DNA of 64,000 bases, from NCBI GenBank assembly GCA_002348385.1, contig DEBD01000028.1, positions 102,572 to 166,571 on the forward strand. The letters are read 5' to 3'. Of this stretch, positions 51,521 through 60,083 are shown piece by piece. The position numbers and the translations under genes were made by a program. This DNA is from Gammaproteobacteria bacterium UBA2965 (GTDB lineage Bacteria > Pseudomonadota > Gammaproteobacteria > Pseudomonadales > Azotimanducaceae). Within the stretch, counting starts at the first letter, position 1. Every line of letters begins with the position of its first letter. The notes below the pieces were generated by a model. It saw nothing but the letters and a program-made list of their open reading frames with translations. It ran no database searches and was not told the DNA's origin.

Positions 51521-52030
51521 TTGACAGAGGTTCGCACGCAAATTTTTCGGTTTCTGCAGGTGGGGCTGGTGGGCTTCACTGTGGACGTTTCCGTGATCTC
51601 TTTGCTTCTCTACGGTTTTGGCCTTCAGGAAACAGACGCGGGCCTGGTGGGAAGCAGGGTGGTGTCGTTTGTCGCCGCCATCTCTGCCACGTTTCTGCTC
51701 AATGCCCGTTATACCTTTGGCTCCAGCCTGCGACATTCCAGCTTCAGCCTCTACGTGATGATTCAGTGTCTGGGCGCGGCCATCAACCTGGGCACCTATA
51801 CGTCGCTGGTGTTGTTCGGCCCGTTCAACGACGCGCCGCTGATAGCGCTGGTAATCGGATCTGCGTCTGCCACCGTGAGCAACTTCCTGTTGGTCCGTAA
51901 GTTCGTCTACAACCGCCGGGCCGATTCAGAGGACGACGGCCACCCGCTCAATGGTCCAGAAAGCGGCGGCGACTCCCATCAGGCAGGCGAAGCCCTTCGC
52001 GCTCATGGCCGCGCCCAGGGTGGGCAATGA
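51521..52030 (+). CDS. GtrA-family membrane protein
   Basis: Protein of 169 residues with four membrane segments (FLQVGLVGFTVDVSVISLLLY, VVSFVAAISATFLLNARYTF, VMIQCLGAAINLGTYTSLVLF, LIALVIGSASATVSNFLLVRKFVY). The pattern matches GtrA, which is linked to lipid-bound sugar flipping. The start is TTG with GGAG 8 nt before it. About 105 bp of its 3' end overlap the convergent HupE gene, and those codons form a hydrophilic tail. Confidence 0.85.
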   Translation: MTEVRTQIFRFLQVGLVGFTVDVSVISLLLYGFGLQETDAGLVGSRVVSFVAAISATFLLNARYTFGSSLRHSSFSLYVMIQCLGAAINLGTYTSLVLFGPFNDAPLIALVIGSASATVSNFLLVRKFVYNRRADSEDDGHPLNGPESGGDSHQAGEALRAHGRAQGGQ

Positions 52031-52930
52031 AGTGTGCCGCGGCGCGACTGCGGACCAGCGCGTGAAGAGGCCGGCACCGAGCAGAATGATCGCTATCACC
52101 GCTAACTGACCCAACTCGATGCCCAGGTTGAATAGCAACAGGGCGACTGCCAGGTTGCTGGACGGCAGCCCGATCTCAGTGAGTGCTCCGGCGAAACCGA
52201 AGCCATGCAGCAGTCCGAATGCGAAAGCCATCAGCCACGGCCGTGTGCGTGTGAGTGCTGAGCGATGCGCTTCCGGCACCACGAGTTCGCGAGCCAGGAA
52301 CAGGATTGACAGCGCAATGACAGCTTCCACGGGCCCCTGGGGTAATGCCACCACCCCCATGACCGAAAGCGCGAGGGTGACGCTGTGGGCGGCGGTGAAC
52401 GCAGTAACGGTTTTCAGCAGGCTCCACTTGTTTTTGATGAACAACACCAGACCCACAACAAACAGAATGTGGTCGATTCCGAACAGCAGGTGCTCTACGC
52501 CGAGGATCAGATAGCCTTGCAGCGGTTGGGCGCCTTCGCCCAGATCCAAGGTCGTGCGGGAAGGGCTGAGCAAGGCGGTGATGAGCCTTTCGTCGGCGTA
52601 CTGCAGCCGCACGAGTACGTCCGTCAGTGTCCGCTCCAAGCCTGCCATGGTGATCGTGCCGGCCTGCAGATCGCAATCGACGCGCCATCGTTGTACAAGC
52701 GCGTTGCCGGCCGTGCTGGGGGGTGCTCGGTTGGTGCGGGCGCATCCGTCGGGCAGTAATGGCTCTATAGCGAGCGGTCGACCGCCGGTCAGAGGGAGTT
52801 TGAACGTGGCGTCGAATGTCTGCGGCCCCGTTTGCGTGAGTTCCAGATAGGCGGGCCGCACTTCGTGGGCGGTGGCGTGCATGGATGCCAGTAGGGCCAG
52901 CAGCGCGGCGAATGGGCGCCAGGCGTGCAT
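51926..52930 (-). CDS. HupE/UreJ-family membrane protein
   Basis: Protein of 334 residues. A signal peptide (LLALLASMHATA) is followed by a beta-rich periplasmic part and then membrane segments with HupE motifs: GVEHLLFGIDHILFVVGLVLF, FTAAHSVTLALS, FGLLHGFGFAGALTEIG. HupE proteins import nickel, but no hydrogenase or urease gene is nearby, and this enlarged form is usually paired with a parvulin-type isomerase, as here. It directly follows the stop of the PpiC-type gene. Confidence 0.88.
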   Translation of the reverse strand: MHAWRPFAALLALLASMHATAHEVRPAYLELTQTGPQTFDATFKLPLTGGRPLAIEPLLPDGCARTNRAPPSTAGNALVQRWRVDCDLQAGTITMAGLERTLTDVLVRLQYADERLITALLSPSRTTLDLGEGAQPLQGYLILGVEHLLFGIDHILFVVGLVLFIKNKWSLLKTVTAFTAAHSVTLALSVMGVVALPQGPVEAVIALSILFLARELVVPEAHRSALTRTRPWLMAFAFGLLHGFGFAGALTEIGLPSSNLAVALLLFNLGIELGQLAVIAIILLGAGLFTRWSAVAPRHTSLPTLGAAMSAKGFACLMGVAAAFWTIERVAVVL

Positions 52931-53752
52931 CTACTCCTCCACGACTCGGTAGTGTTGCTTGAGCTTTGCGTAGAAGCTCTCGTTAGCCGCTTCGCGAACC
53001 TGTTGGGCGTAGTCGGCCAGCACGCGACCTTGGACCTCGGCATGTGGCTGCACGCGCTGCGCCGTGCGCTTTTCCAGCAGAACGGCGTGCCAGCCAAATG
53101 CGGACCGAACGGGACCGTGCCAACCACCCTCAGGCAGCGTGGCGATGGATGTGGCAAACGGCTCGCCGAGTAGCGCGGCTATCTGTGCCGCGGTACGGTC
53201 TCTAAACTCGGATTCCAACAGGAACGGATCGCCTCTGTCGGTTAGATCCTCACCGCGGTTGCCCGCATTCACGGCTTGCGCAGCCCGCGCTTCGGCATTC
53301 CGGCTTTGCTCTGCGCTGAAGTAGTGGTGCGTGAAGGAGTACTTTTCCGGTTCGGTGTAGCGGTGGATGTGTTCCGTGTAGAACGCGTCGAGTGCTTCCT
53401 GATCTGCCGCTGACGCTGCAGCGAGATCTTCGGTAAGGAACGTGAGCTTCTGAGCGAGACGTCGCCGGATCACCGTATCGTTCTGGTCCAGGCCCATGCG
53501 CAGCGCTTCCTGGTAGTAGACCTCTTCGCGCACGAAATCATCCACCATTCCCGACATCTCGGTGTCGTTAGGTGGTCGACCCATCTGTGCTTCCCATTGG
53601 GCTGCGATGCGCTCGCGTTCTTCCTGTGAGACGACGATCTGGAATCGGCTTTGCTCACCGGACCACCAGTCCCATGCTGCGAATACCACGAAGCCGGCCG
53701 CCAGAAAGTAGACCAGGGGCTCACTCTTCAAGGTATGCAGTAGGGCTCGCAT
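52931..53752 (-). CDS. PpiC-type peptidyl-prolyl isomerase, membrane-anchored
   Basis: Protein of 273 residues. One membrane segment (LVYFLAAGFVVFAAWDWW) is followed by helices (NDTEMSGMVDDFVREEVYYQEALRMGL) like the chaperone part of PpiC/SurA proteins and by a parvulin-like rotamase region ending with PVRSAFGWHAVLLEKR. It should act in the periplasm. The ATG at 53752 places the membrane helix near the N-terminus; the longer frame is unlikely. Its stop abuts the HupE start. Confidence 0.85.
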   Translation of the reverse strand: MRALLHTLKSEPLVYFLAAGFVVFAAWDWWSGEQSRFQIVVSQEERERIAAQWEAQMGRPPNDTEMSGMVDDFVREEVYYQEALRMGLDQNDTVIRRRLAQKLTFLTEDLAAASAADQEALDAFYTEHIHRYTEPEKYSFTHHYFSAEQSRNAEARAAQAVNAGNRGEDLTDRGDPFLLESEFRDRTAAQIAALLGEPFATSIATLPEGGWHGPVRSAFGWHAVLLEKRTAQRVQPHAEVQGRVLADYAQQVREAANESFYAKLKQHYRVVEE

Positions 53753-53864
53753 GACGCGCGAGTCTATCGGGTCGGCCGGGGGGCGGCCAGCTAGCCCAGG
53801 TAGTCCGCGATTTGTGACGCGGGGTCGAATGCGGTAAAAGGCCCTGGCTGAAAACGGGGGCATC

Positions 53865-54653
53865 ATGACGTTCGAAACCTTGATCTATGACGTGGCCGAT
53901 GGGGTCGCAACTATTACGCTCAACCGGCCGGATGCGGCCAATGCCATGAGTCCAACCATGGCAGCAGAACTGGCCGAGGTGGCGTTGGTTTGCGACGACG
54001 ACCCGCTGGTGCGCGCGGTGGTGATCACCGGTACCGGCAAGCTGTTCTGCGCTGGTGGTGATCTCGGCGCATTTGCCAGCGCGGGAGACGGGGTCAAGAG
54101 CCTGATCAAGAAGATGGCCACTGATCTGCACGTCGGCCTGTCGCGGTTGACGCGCACTTCGGCGCCGGTGATCGCCGCGGTTAACGGCACCGCGGCTGGC
54201 GCTGGATTCAGCCTTTGTATGGCTACCGATCTGGCCGTTGCAGCGCAGAGCGCGGTCTTCACCATGGCCTATACGCGGGCAGGGTTGTCTCCGGACGGTA
54301 GTTCCACATTCTTCATGCCGCGGCGCATCGGAGACCGCCGGACCCGTGAGCTGATGCTCACCAACCGAGTGCTCTCCGCCGAGGAAGCGCTGGACTGGGG
54401 CCTTGTGAATCAGGTGGTTGAAGACGACCGGGTGCTCGAACAAGCTCAGTTGCTGGCTAAGCAGCTTGCCAGTGGCCCCACGCTGGCGTACGGAGCGGTG
54501 AAAACGCTGCTCAATGGCACCTTCGAGCAGTCTTTGGAAGCGCAGATGGAGCTCGAATCTCGCGCCATCGCCGATATGGCGGCAACCCATGATGGTCGCG
54601 AAGGGATCAGCGCGTTCCTCGAGAAGCGCAACCCGGAGTTTACTGGCGACTGA
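53865..54653 (+). CDS. Enoyl-CoA hydratase/isomerase family protein
   Basis: Crotonase-fold protein of 262 residues. GKLFCAGGDLGAFAS forms the oxyanion loop, NGTAAGAGFSLCMATDLAVA the CoA site, and YTRAGLSPDGSSTFFMPRRIG has the Asp-containing pattern of isomerase-type members such as PaaG. It precedes an MFS transporter in the same direction, 19 bp away, and may take part in import and degradation of an acid. Confidence 0.9.
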   Translation: MTFETLIYDVADGVATITLNRPDAANAMSPTMAAELAEVALVCDDDPLVRAVVITGTGKLFCAGGDLGAFASAGDGVKSLIKKMATDLHVGLSRLTRTSAPVIAAVNGTAAGAGFSLCMATDLAVAAQSAVFTMAYTRAGLSPDGSSTFFMPRRIGDRRTRELMLTNRVLSAEEALDWGLVNQVVEDDRVLEQAQLLAKQLASGPTLAYGAVKTLLNGTFEQSLEAQMELESRAIADMAATHDGREGISAFLEKRNPEFTGD

Positions 54654-54672
54654 AGGCTAATCTGGAGTCGGG

Positions 54673-56028
54673 GTGCAGACTGCCCCCCATAGCGTAGCGA
54701 TGCGGCTCGCTACTCATCTTCGTGGCGACTGGCCTTATCCGGCGTCACGGGTCCCATTTTTCTACGGATGGGCCGTCGCGCTGCTGTCGACCTTGGGATT
54801 CCTCATGAGTATCCCGGGCCAGACCATGGGGATGGCCGTATTCGCTGATGCGTTCATTGACGCTACCGGCCTGACCCGCACGCAGTTGTCTACGGCTTAT
54901 CTGATCGGCACGCTCAGCAGCGCTACACTGCTCACGCGCGCCGGTCGCTGGTACGACCAGATGGGTGCGCGGATCATGATGGTTGCCGCAAGTGTAGGGT
55001 TGGGCGCCACCCTTGTGTATCTGTGCGTCGCCGATCAAATTGCGGGACGCCTGTCCGATCTGCTATCCATCGCGCCTGTCTTCATAAGCTTTCCGATGCT
55101 GGCGGTTGGCTACTTCGGCGTGCGCTTTGCCGGTCAGGGTGTGTTGACCAGTGCCAGCCGCAATGTTCTGCTGGTCTGGTTTGTGCGTCGTCGTGGCTTT
55201 GTTTCGGGGCTGCGTGGCGTGTTCGTGTCGCTGGGTTTCTCGATTTCCCCATTGCTCATTGCCATGCTGATGGATGCAGCGGGTTGGCGCGGCGCGCTGC
55301 TTTGGATGGCGGGCGCGGTTGGCATAGGGTTCGCGCTGCTTGCCGCTTTGACGGTGCGCGATCACCCGCGCCTGTGCGGATTGGATCCCGATGGTGCTGC
55401 GGCTTCCCCGGGCAGCTCAAACTCCAGCGCGGCGATCCAGGACGACTGGTCCCTCGCAAAAGCGCGTCGCACGATTGTATTTTGGATCTACGCGGCGGCG
55501 TTGTCCGTTCACGCTCTGTTCGGCACGGCGGTTACCTTTCACGTGGTCGCCATATTCGCTGCCGCTGGCCGCAGCCGACAAGAGGCATTCGCCTACTTCA
55601 TACCCCAGGCGGTGGTGTCACTGCTGGTTAACCTCAGCGCATCCACCCTGGCCGACTACATGCGCTTGAAACCGCTGCTGCTGCTGATGCTGGCCGCCTT
55701 CATCGTCGGCGCGGTGGGCCTGGTGAATCTCGCGCATCCCGCCGGTTACGTCCTGCTCGTTGCGGGCTTCGGCACGGGCGGCGGATTGTGGGGCGTGTTG
55801 TCGAATCTGGTGTTCGTTCGTCAGTATGGTGCCTTGCACCTGGGTGAGATCAGTGGGCTCAACACCAGCCTTACGGTAATGGCCAGCGCCCTTGGGCCCT
55901 TGGTATTCAGCCTGTCACTGGACTGGTTCGGCAGCTTTGACCTGGCGAGTTATGTCTGTATCGCTGCGCTATCCTCGCTATTAGTGGTGGCTGCCGTCGT
56001 TCGCCAACCGCGTGATGTGCGACCTTAG
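54673..56028 (+). CDS. MFS transporter
   Basis: Membrane protein of 451 residues with about twelve hydrophobic segments. The first block VPFFYGWAVALLSTLGFLMSIPGQTMGM resembles the monocarboxylate/oxalate-formate branch. A conserved loop GRWYDQMGARIMM follows segment 3, and a hydrophilic stretch (ASPGSSNSSAAIQDDWSL) marks the centre. The start is GTG preceded by GGAG. The cargo is unknown; a carboxylate is plausible from neighbouring CoA genes. Confidence 0.9.
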   Translation: MQTAPHSVAMRLATHLRGDWPYPASRVPFFYGWAVALLSTLGFLMSIPGQTMGMAVFADAFIDATGLTRTQLSTAYLIGTLSSATLLTRAGRWYDQMGARIMMVAASVGLGATLVYLCVADQIAGRLSDLLSIAPVFISFPMLAVGYFGVRFAGQGVLTSASRNVLLVWFVRRRGFVSGLRGVFVSLGFSISPLLIAMLMDAAGWRGALLWMAGAVGIGFALLAALTVRDHPRLCGLDPDGAAASPGSSNSSAAIQDDWSLAKARRTIVFWIYAAALSVHALFGTAVTFHVVAIFAAAGRSRQEAFAYFIPQAVVSLLVNLSASTLADYMRLKPLLLLMLAAFIVGAVGLVNLAHPAGYVLLVAGFGTGGGLWGVLSNLVFVRQYGALHLGEISGLNTSLTVMASALGPLVFSLSLDWFGSFDLASYVCIAALSSLLVVAAVVRQPRDVRP

Positions 56029-56208
56029 TTGATGAAGAGGCCCGTGGGTGCTGTGTTCGCTGCATGGTCTCGCCCCGCTTGTGGATAGTGTTGCAGACCG
56101 AGGCTATAGCTGGGACTGCGCTGCAAGTATTCACCGCGGTGGTTTGGAGGGTTTCCCCTATAGCTGCGTTTGAGTCGGGTCACCGGAACTGTCAGGCTTG
56201 GCATCATC

Positions 56209-56868
56209 ATGGAATGCAACGCAGCGCTCGAGCGGAGGATCCGCAGCAATCTCGCTCCTTTTGAGGTGCGTTCGGCGGTAGTCGACGACGCCCACCATGC
56301 GGCGGTTGCGGTCACGGTGACGGACATTGCCCTGGGTGCCGATCTGCCGGGCTTGCCTGCATATTCTCGCTGGCAGGATCAAGCGGGCCTGATCCTGACG
56401 CGCCGGTCGAACAAGCTGCGCAATCATCCCGGGCAATGGGCGTTCCCGGGTGGGCGGCTGGACCCCGGAGAAACGCCCGCCACGACGGCACTGCGTGAGA
56501 TGCACGAAGAAGTTGCTGCGGAAATCGGTGAAGACCGCATCCTGGGGCGGCTCGACGACTTCGTCACGCGATCCGGGTTTGTGATTACGCCGGTGGTGGT
56601 GTGGGGTGGTCGGAAGTTGGCCTTGGCGCCGAATCCCGATGAAGTAGCGTCCGTGCACCGCATTCCGCTCACGGAGTTTCTGCGAGAAGACGCACCTTCA
56701 CTGGAGCAAGTGGCAAGCAGCGAGCACCCTGTGCTGCGCATGCCGGTGGGTGATGACTTCATTGCCGCACCCACCGCAGCCATCATCTATCAGTTTCGCG
56801 AGGTTTGCCTGCTGGGCAACACAACCCGTGTGGCCCATTTCGAGCAACCCGAGTTTGCCTGGAAGTGA
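56209..56868 (+). CDS. NUDIX hydrolase, CoA pyrophosphatase (NudL)-like
   Basis: Protein of 219 residues. NHPGQWAFPGGRLDPGE leads into the NUDIX box with the acidic REMHEEVAAEIG, and the NHPGQW block is typical of NudL, which splits CoA and acyl-CoA to phosphopantetheine products. The ATG at 56209 is chosen over a TTG at 56170. It could help recycle CoA thioesters in this acyl-CoA-rich region. Confidence 0.88.
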   Translation: MECNAALERRIRSNLAPFEVRSAVVDDAHHAAVAVTVTDIALGADLPGLPAYSRWQDQAGLILTRRSNKLRNHPGQWAFPGGRLDPGETPATTALREMHEEVAAEIGEDRILGRLDDFVTRSGFVITPVVVWGGRKLALAPNPDEVASVHRIPLTEFLREDAPSLEQVASSEHPVLRMPVGDDFIAAPTAAIIYQFREVCLLGNTTRVAHFEQPEFAWK

Positions 56869-56946
56869 GGCAGGTCGGCGGCACATTGACCAGCGGCCTG
56901 CCTTTGCGCCAAACTCTCGCGCCAATTCACCAACATTGGAGAGGAC

Positions 56947-57426
56947 ATGGCGATTCAAGAAGGCGACAAGCTGCCTGACGCGACGTTGCATATGATGCAG
57001 GAGGGGCGACCGACGCCTGTTACCACCGCTGATCTGTTCGGCGGCAAGAAGGTGGTTCTGTTTGCGGTGCCCGGCGCCTATACGCCCACCTGTTCACAGG
57101 CGCACCTGCCTGGCTTTGTCGTCAATGCCGACGCCATCAAGGCCAAAGGGGCAGACAGCATCGTCTGTCTGTCGGTGAACGATGCGTTTGTCATGGACAG
57201 TTGGGGCAAGGACAAGAATGCCGAGGCTTTGCAGATGGTGGGCGACGGCAACGGCGACTTTACCAGAGCCGTTGGCCTGGAGATGGACGGTAGCGGTTTT
57301 GGGCTGGGAACCCGCTCGCAGCGCTATGCCATGATCGTGGATGACGGTACGGTGACGAAGCTTGCCGTAGAAGACGCCGGTCAGCTGGAAGTGAGCACGG
57401 CCGAAGCGATTCTCGAAGCCCTCTAA
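56947..57426 (+). CDS. Peroxiredoxin, Prx5/AhpE type
   Basis: Peroxiredoxin of 159 residues. The peroxidatic Cys49 lies in VPGAYTPTCSQAHLPGF, SVNDAFVMDSWGKD and GLGTRSQRYAMIVDDG are typical of the Prx5 family. Reduces peroxides in the cytoplasm with a thiol or glutaredoxin partner. GGAGAGGAC stands before the ATG. Convergent with the lipoprotein gene. Confidence 0.95.
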   Translation: MAIQEGDKLPDATLHMMQEGRPTPVTTADLFGGKKVVLFAVPGAYTPTCSQAHLPGFVVNADAIKAKGADSIVCLSVNDAFVMDSWGKDKNAEALQMVGDGNGDFTRAVGLEMDGSGFGLGTRSQRYAMIVDDGTVTKLAVEDAGQLEVSTAEAILEAL

Positions 57427-57572
57427 CCGCTGGTTGTCAGGGTTGGTTGGTGGCGAGCGCGTCGGCGCGTAGCACCGCGTCCTGTAGCGACGCCACCGTG
57501 GCTTCGAGCGCCGGCGGTGCCTGGCGGAGCAGACCCGGGCGCTTCTTCCGCCCTCCCTGTATCGGCCGGAAC

Positions 57573-57935
57573 CTAGGGCTGTTGCTGTGTGCCTGTGGGT
57601 GTCGCTTGCATCTGGTCAGGGCTGGCAGGTTGCGCGTCGGCCATGGCAGGTGGCGGTTCGACGGACACATCTGACAGGCCGGAATCTTCTGATTCAGTCG
57701 GTGCTGCGGCCTCAAAGTGCTGGCTGGCCCGATATTCGGCAGCGCGTGCTGATCGCGGGTTCTGGGCCAGTTCCGGATCCTGAACGCAATCCCAATCCTC
57801 TCCGTCTGACGTGGATCTGCAGAACCAGTTGCCGTCGCCCACGGGTGTCCCGGTGGCGCCTTGCGTTGGGCCCGCAGCGCCGCCGCATCCTAGTAGCAGC
57901 AGCGTGAGGGCGCCGAGAAAAGCAGCTCGTAGCAT
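57573..57935 (-). CDS. Small lipoprotein
   Basis: Protein of 120 residues with a clear lipoprotein signal (FLGALTLLLLGC). Two Cys (NWFCRSTSDGEDWDCVQDP) could form a disulfide; the C-terminus is Pro-, Ala- and Gln-rich (MQATPTGTQQQP). I do not recognise the family; similar short lipoproteins occur in gammaproteobacteria. Confidence 0.75.
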   Translation of the reverse strand: MLRAAFLGALTLLLLGCGGAAGPTQGATGTPVGDGNWFCRSTSDGEDWDCVQDPELAQNPRSARAAEYRASQHFEAAAPTESEDSGLSDVSVEPPPAMADAQPASPDQMQATPTGTQQQP

Positions 57936-58067
57936 GGGCGCGTACTTTGCCGATACCTGGCATTGGTGTCAAAAGACGAAAGCGTTATGCCAATCTTGTT
58001 AATGCGGGGCGTTGAATAGAAATCGGCATTTGGTCATCATGGGTGGGCATGTGGAATTTGCGCACAA

Positions 58068-58658
58068 ATGCTAGCGACAGTCTCTGATTATCAACGGATC
58101 CCGCGTATTCTGCGGCTCAATGTTGCCGGCCAGCCAGTGGACTGGGTGAGCTGGCAGGACGCTGTGTGTCTTTACGCCAGAGACATCGTGATCTGGGCTC
58201 TGGGAGATCCCGTGCTGCGTATCCGCGGCGGTCACAGCCGTATGGATGGGGCACAGTCCACGCTGGACGTTCACAGCATCATCGCCTGCGACGGAAGGGT
58301 TATGCCGCCGCAAAAGGGGGTGCCCCCGCTAACCAACGAGGCGCTGTTCAGGCGGGATCTCAACGTTTGCCTGTATTGTGGCGGGACCTTTTCCGACGGA
58401 ACCCTCACGCGCGATCACGTGGTGCCCGGTTCGCGAGGCGGTAGAGACACCTGGGACAACGTGGTTGCCGCATGCAAGCGCTGCAATCACCACAAGGGAA
58501 GCCGCCTGCTCGAAGAGTGCGGGATGGGGTTGCTGGCTCTGCCCTATGTGCCGAATTTTGCCGAGTATCTGGCGCTGACCAACAGCGGCCGAATTCTTGG
58601 CGATCAGATGGAATTTCTCAAAAAGAGTTTCAGCGCCAACAGCCGTCTGCTGCAATAG
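58068..58658 (+). CDS. HNH endonuclease-domain protein
   Basis: Protein of 196 residues. Zinc cysteines CLYCGG and CKRC flank the HNH core RDHVVPGSRGGRDTWDNVVAACKRCNHHKGSR, with catalytic His in DHVVP. The N-terminal 90 residues (ILRLNVAGQPVDWVSWQDAVCLYARDIVIW) match the common stand-alone HNH protein of gammaproteobacteria. Not linked to a restriction or phage system here. Confidence 0.9.
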   Translation: MLATVSDYQRIPRILRLNVAGQPVDWVSWQDAVCLYARDIVIWALGDPVLRIRGGHSRMDGAQSTLDVHSIIACDGRVMPPQKGVPPLTNEALFRRDLNVCLYCGGTFSDGTLTRDHVVPGSRGGRDTWDNVVAACKRCNHHKGSRLLEECGMGLLALPYVPNFAEYLALTNSGRILGDQMEFLKKSFSANSRLLQ

Positions 58659-60068
58659 CTAACCTTTCCGGACGTGGTCGGCCAATACGTGGGCCACGCA
58701 AGCCGTTATCCGCTTCCCTGTGGCGATTTCCAGAAACTCGTTGGGTCCATGTGCGTTCGAGTTGGGGCCGAGCACGCCGGTAACTAGAAACTGCACTCCG
58801 GGGAAACTGTCGCCCAACATTTTCATGAACGGAATGGTTCCCCCCATGCCCATGTACATGGCCGGTTTGCCGAACGCTCGCGCGGAGGCGCGTTCCAGCG
58901 ATTGTGCGAGCCAACCCGATACCTCGGGCGCGCACCAACCCGTCTGCGGGGTTTCCAGCGCGAAGTTCACCGTCGCACCTGCAGGTGGATCACGTTCGAG
59001 TTCTGCCTTGATGCTTGCCGCCGCGCCTTCGGCTTCCAGCGTGGGGGGTAACCGGAGCACCAGCTTCGCGCTGGTGCCGGGGCGAAGTGTGTTGCCGGCA
59101 TCAGCTGGAGGTGGCGCGCCAGCGATGCCAACGGTAGCCAGGCTGGGCCGCCAGGCGTTGTTGATCAGCAGTTCCACGTTATCGGCGACCTCCGCGTGGG
59201 CGCCGTCTACCCAAGGGAAGCGCGACGTGACGGTGTCTCCTAGAACTGCCGCTACCGCGGTGAGCTGTTCCCGGGCGCTGTCTGGAATGTCCACATAGAG
59301 CGACGGGTGTAGCTGCCCCGTGCCGGCGTCTTCGATGCGCTCCAGCACGCTGCGCAGCAGCCGAAAGCTGGACGGCACAATCCCGCCCGCCGCACCCGAG
59401 TGCTGGCCCTCGGTGAGCACCTGCACCTCCAGAACGCCGGGCAGCATGCCCCGCAACGACGTGGTCACCCAGAGCTGCTCATAATTTCCGCACTCGGCAT
59501 CCAGGCAGATGACCAGATCTGGTTGGCCGATCAGGTCGGAAAGCGCCTCCACGTAGAACGGCAGATCGAAGCTGCCACTCTCTTCGCAGCCCTCGATGAG
59601 CACCACGCAACGGCCATGGTCCATGCCCTCGGCCTGCAGCGCGGCGATGGCGGTGAGGGAGCCGAACAGGGCATAGCCGTCGTCGGCGCCGCCGCGTCCG
59701 TAGAGCTTGCCGTCGCGCAGCACCGGTTCCCAGGGCCCCAATCCATTTTCCCAGCCCGCGAATTCGGGTTGCTTGTCGTAATGCCCATAGAGCAGCACAT
59801 TGCCTTTCCCGCCGGGTGTGGCGGGGATCTCGCAGGTCAGAACCGGAGTTCGCCCGGGCAGGGCGTGCATTTCGCAGTGTAATCCTTCGATGTCGAGGCT
59901 CCCGCACCAGTCGCGCAGCATTTCGACGGCTTTGTGCATGTGGCCGTTGGCCAGCCAGTCCGGATCGAAGGCGGGGGACTTGTTGGGAATCCGAATGTAG
60001 TCGCACAAGGTGGGAACGATGCTCTGCTCCCATCGTTCGTTGACGAACTGTTGGATCGGATCGGTCAC
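58659..60068 (-). CDS. M20-family metallopeptidase
   Basis: Zinc peptidase of 469 residues. Metal ligands are in LLYGHYDKQPEF, GRGGADDGYALFG and EGCEESGSFD, and the dimerisation lid lies between about 200 and 340. Similar to dipeptidases and aminoacyl-hydrolases of the DapE/ArgE group. It directly follows the M17 peptidase gene, 15 bp away, so the two may form a peptide-degradation pair. Confidence 0.93.
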   Translation of the reverse strand: MTDPIQQFVNERWEQSIVPTLCDYIRIPNKSPAFDPDWLANGHMHKAVEMLRDWCGSLDIEGLHCEMHALPGRTPVLTCEIPATPGGKGNVLLYGHYDKQPEFAGWENGLGPWEPVLRDGKLYGRGGADDGYALFGSLTAIAALQAEGMDHGRCVVLIEGCEESGSFDLPFYVEALSDLIGQPDLVICLDAECGNYEQLWVTTSLRGMLPGVLEVQVLTEGQHSGAAGGIVPSSFRLLRSVLERIEDAGTGQLHPSLYVDIPDSAREQLTAVAAVLGDTVTSRFPWVDGAHAEVADNVELLINNAWRPSLATVGIAGAPPPADAGNTLRPGTSAKLVLRLPPTLEAEGAAASIKAELERDPPAGATVNFALETPQTGWCAPEVSGWLAQSLERASARAFGKPAMYMGMGGTIPFMKMLGDSFPGVQFLVTGVLGPNSNAHGPNEFLEIATGKRITACVAHVLADHVRKG

Positions 60069-60083
60069 GGGGCTGCCGTGGCC

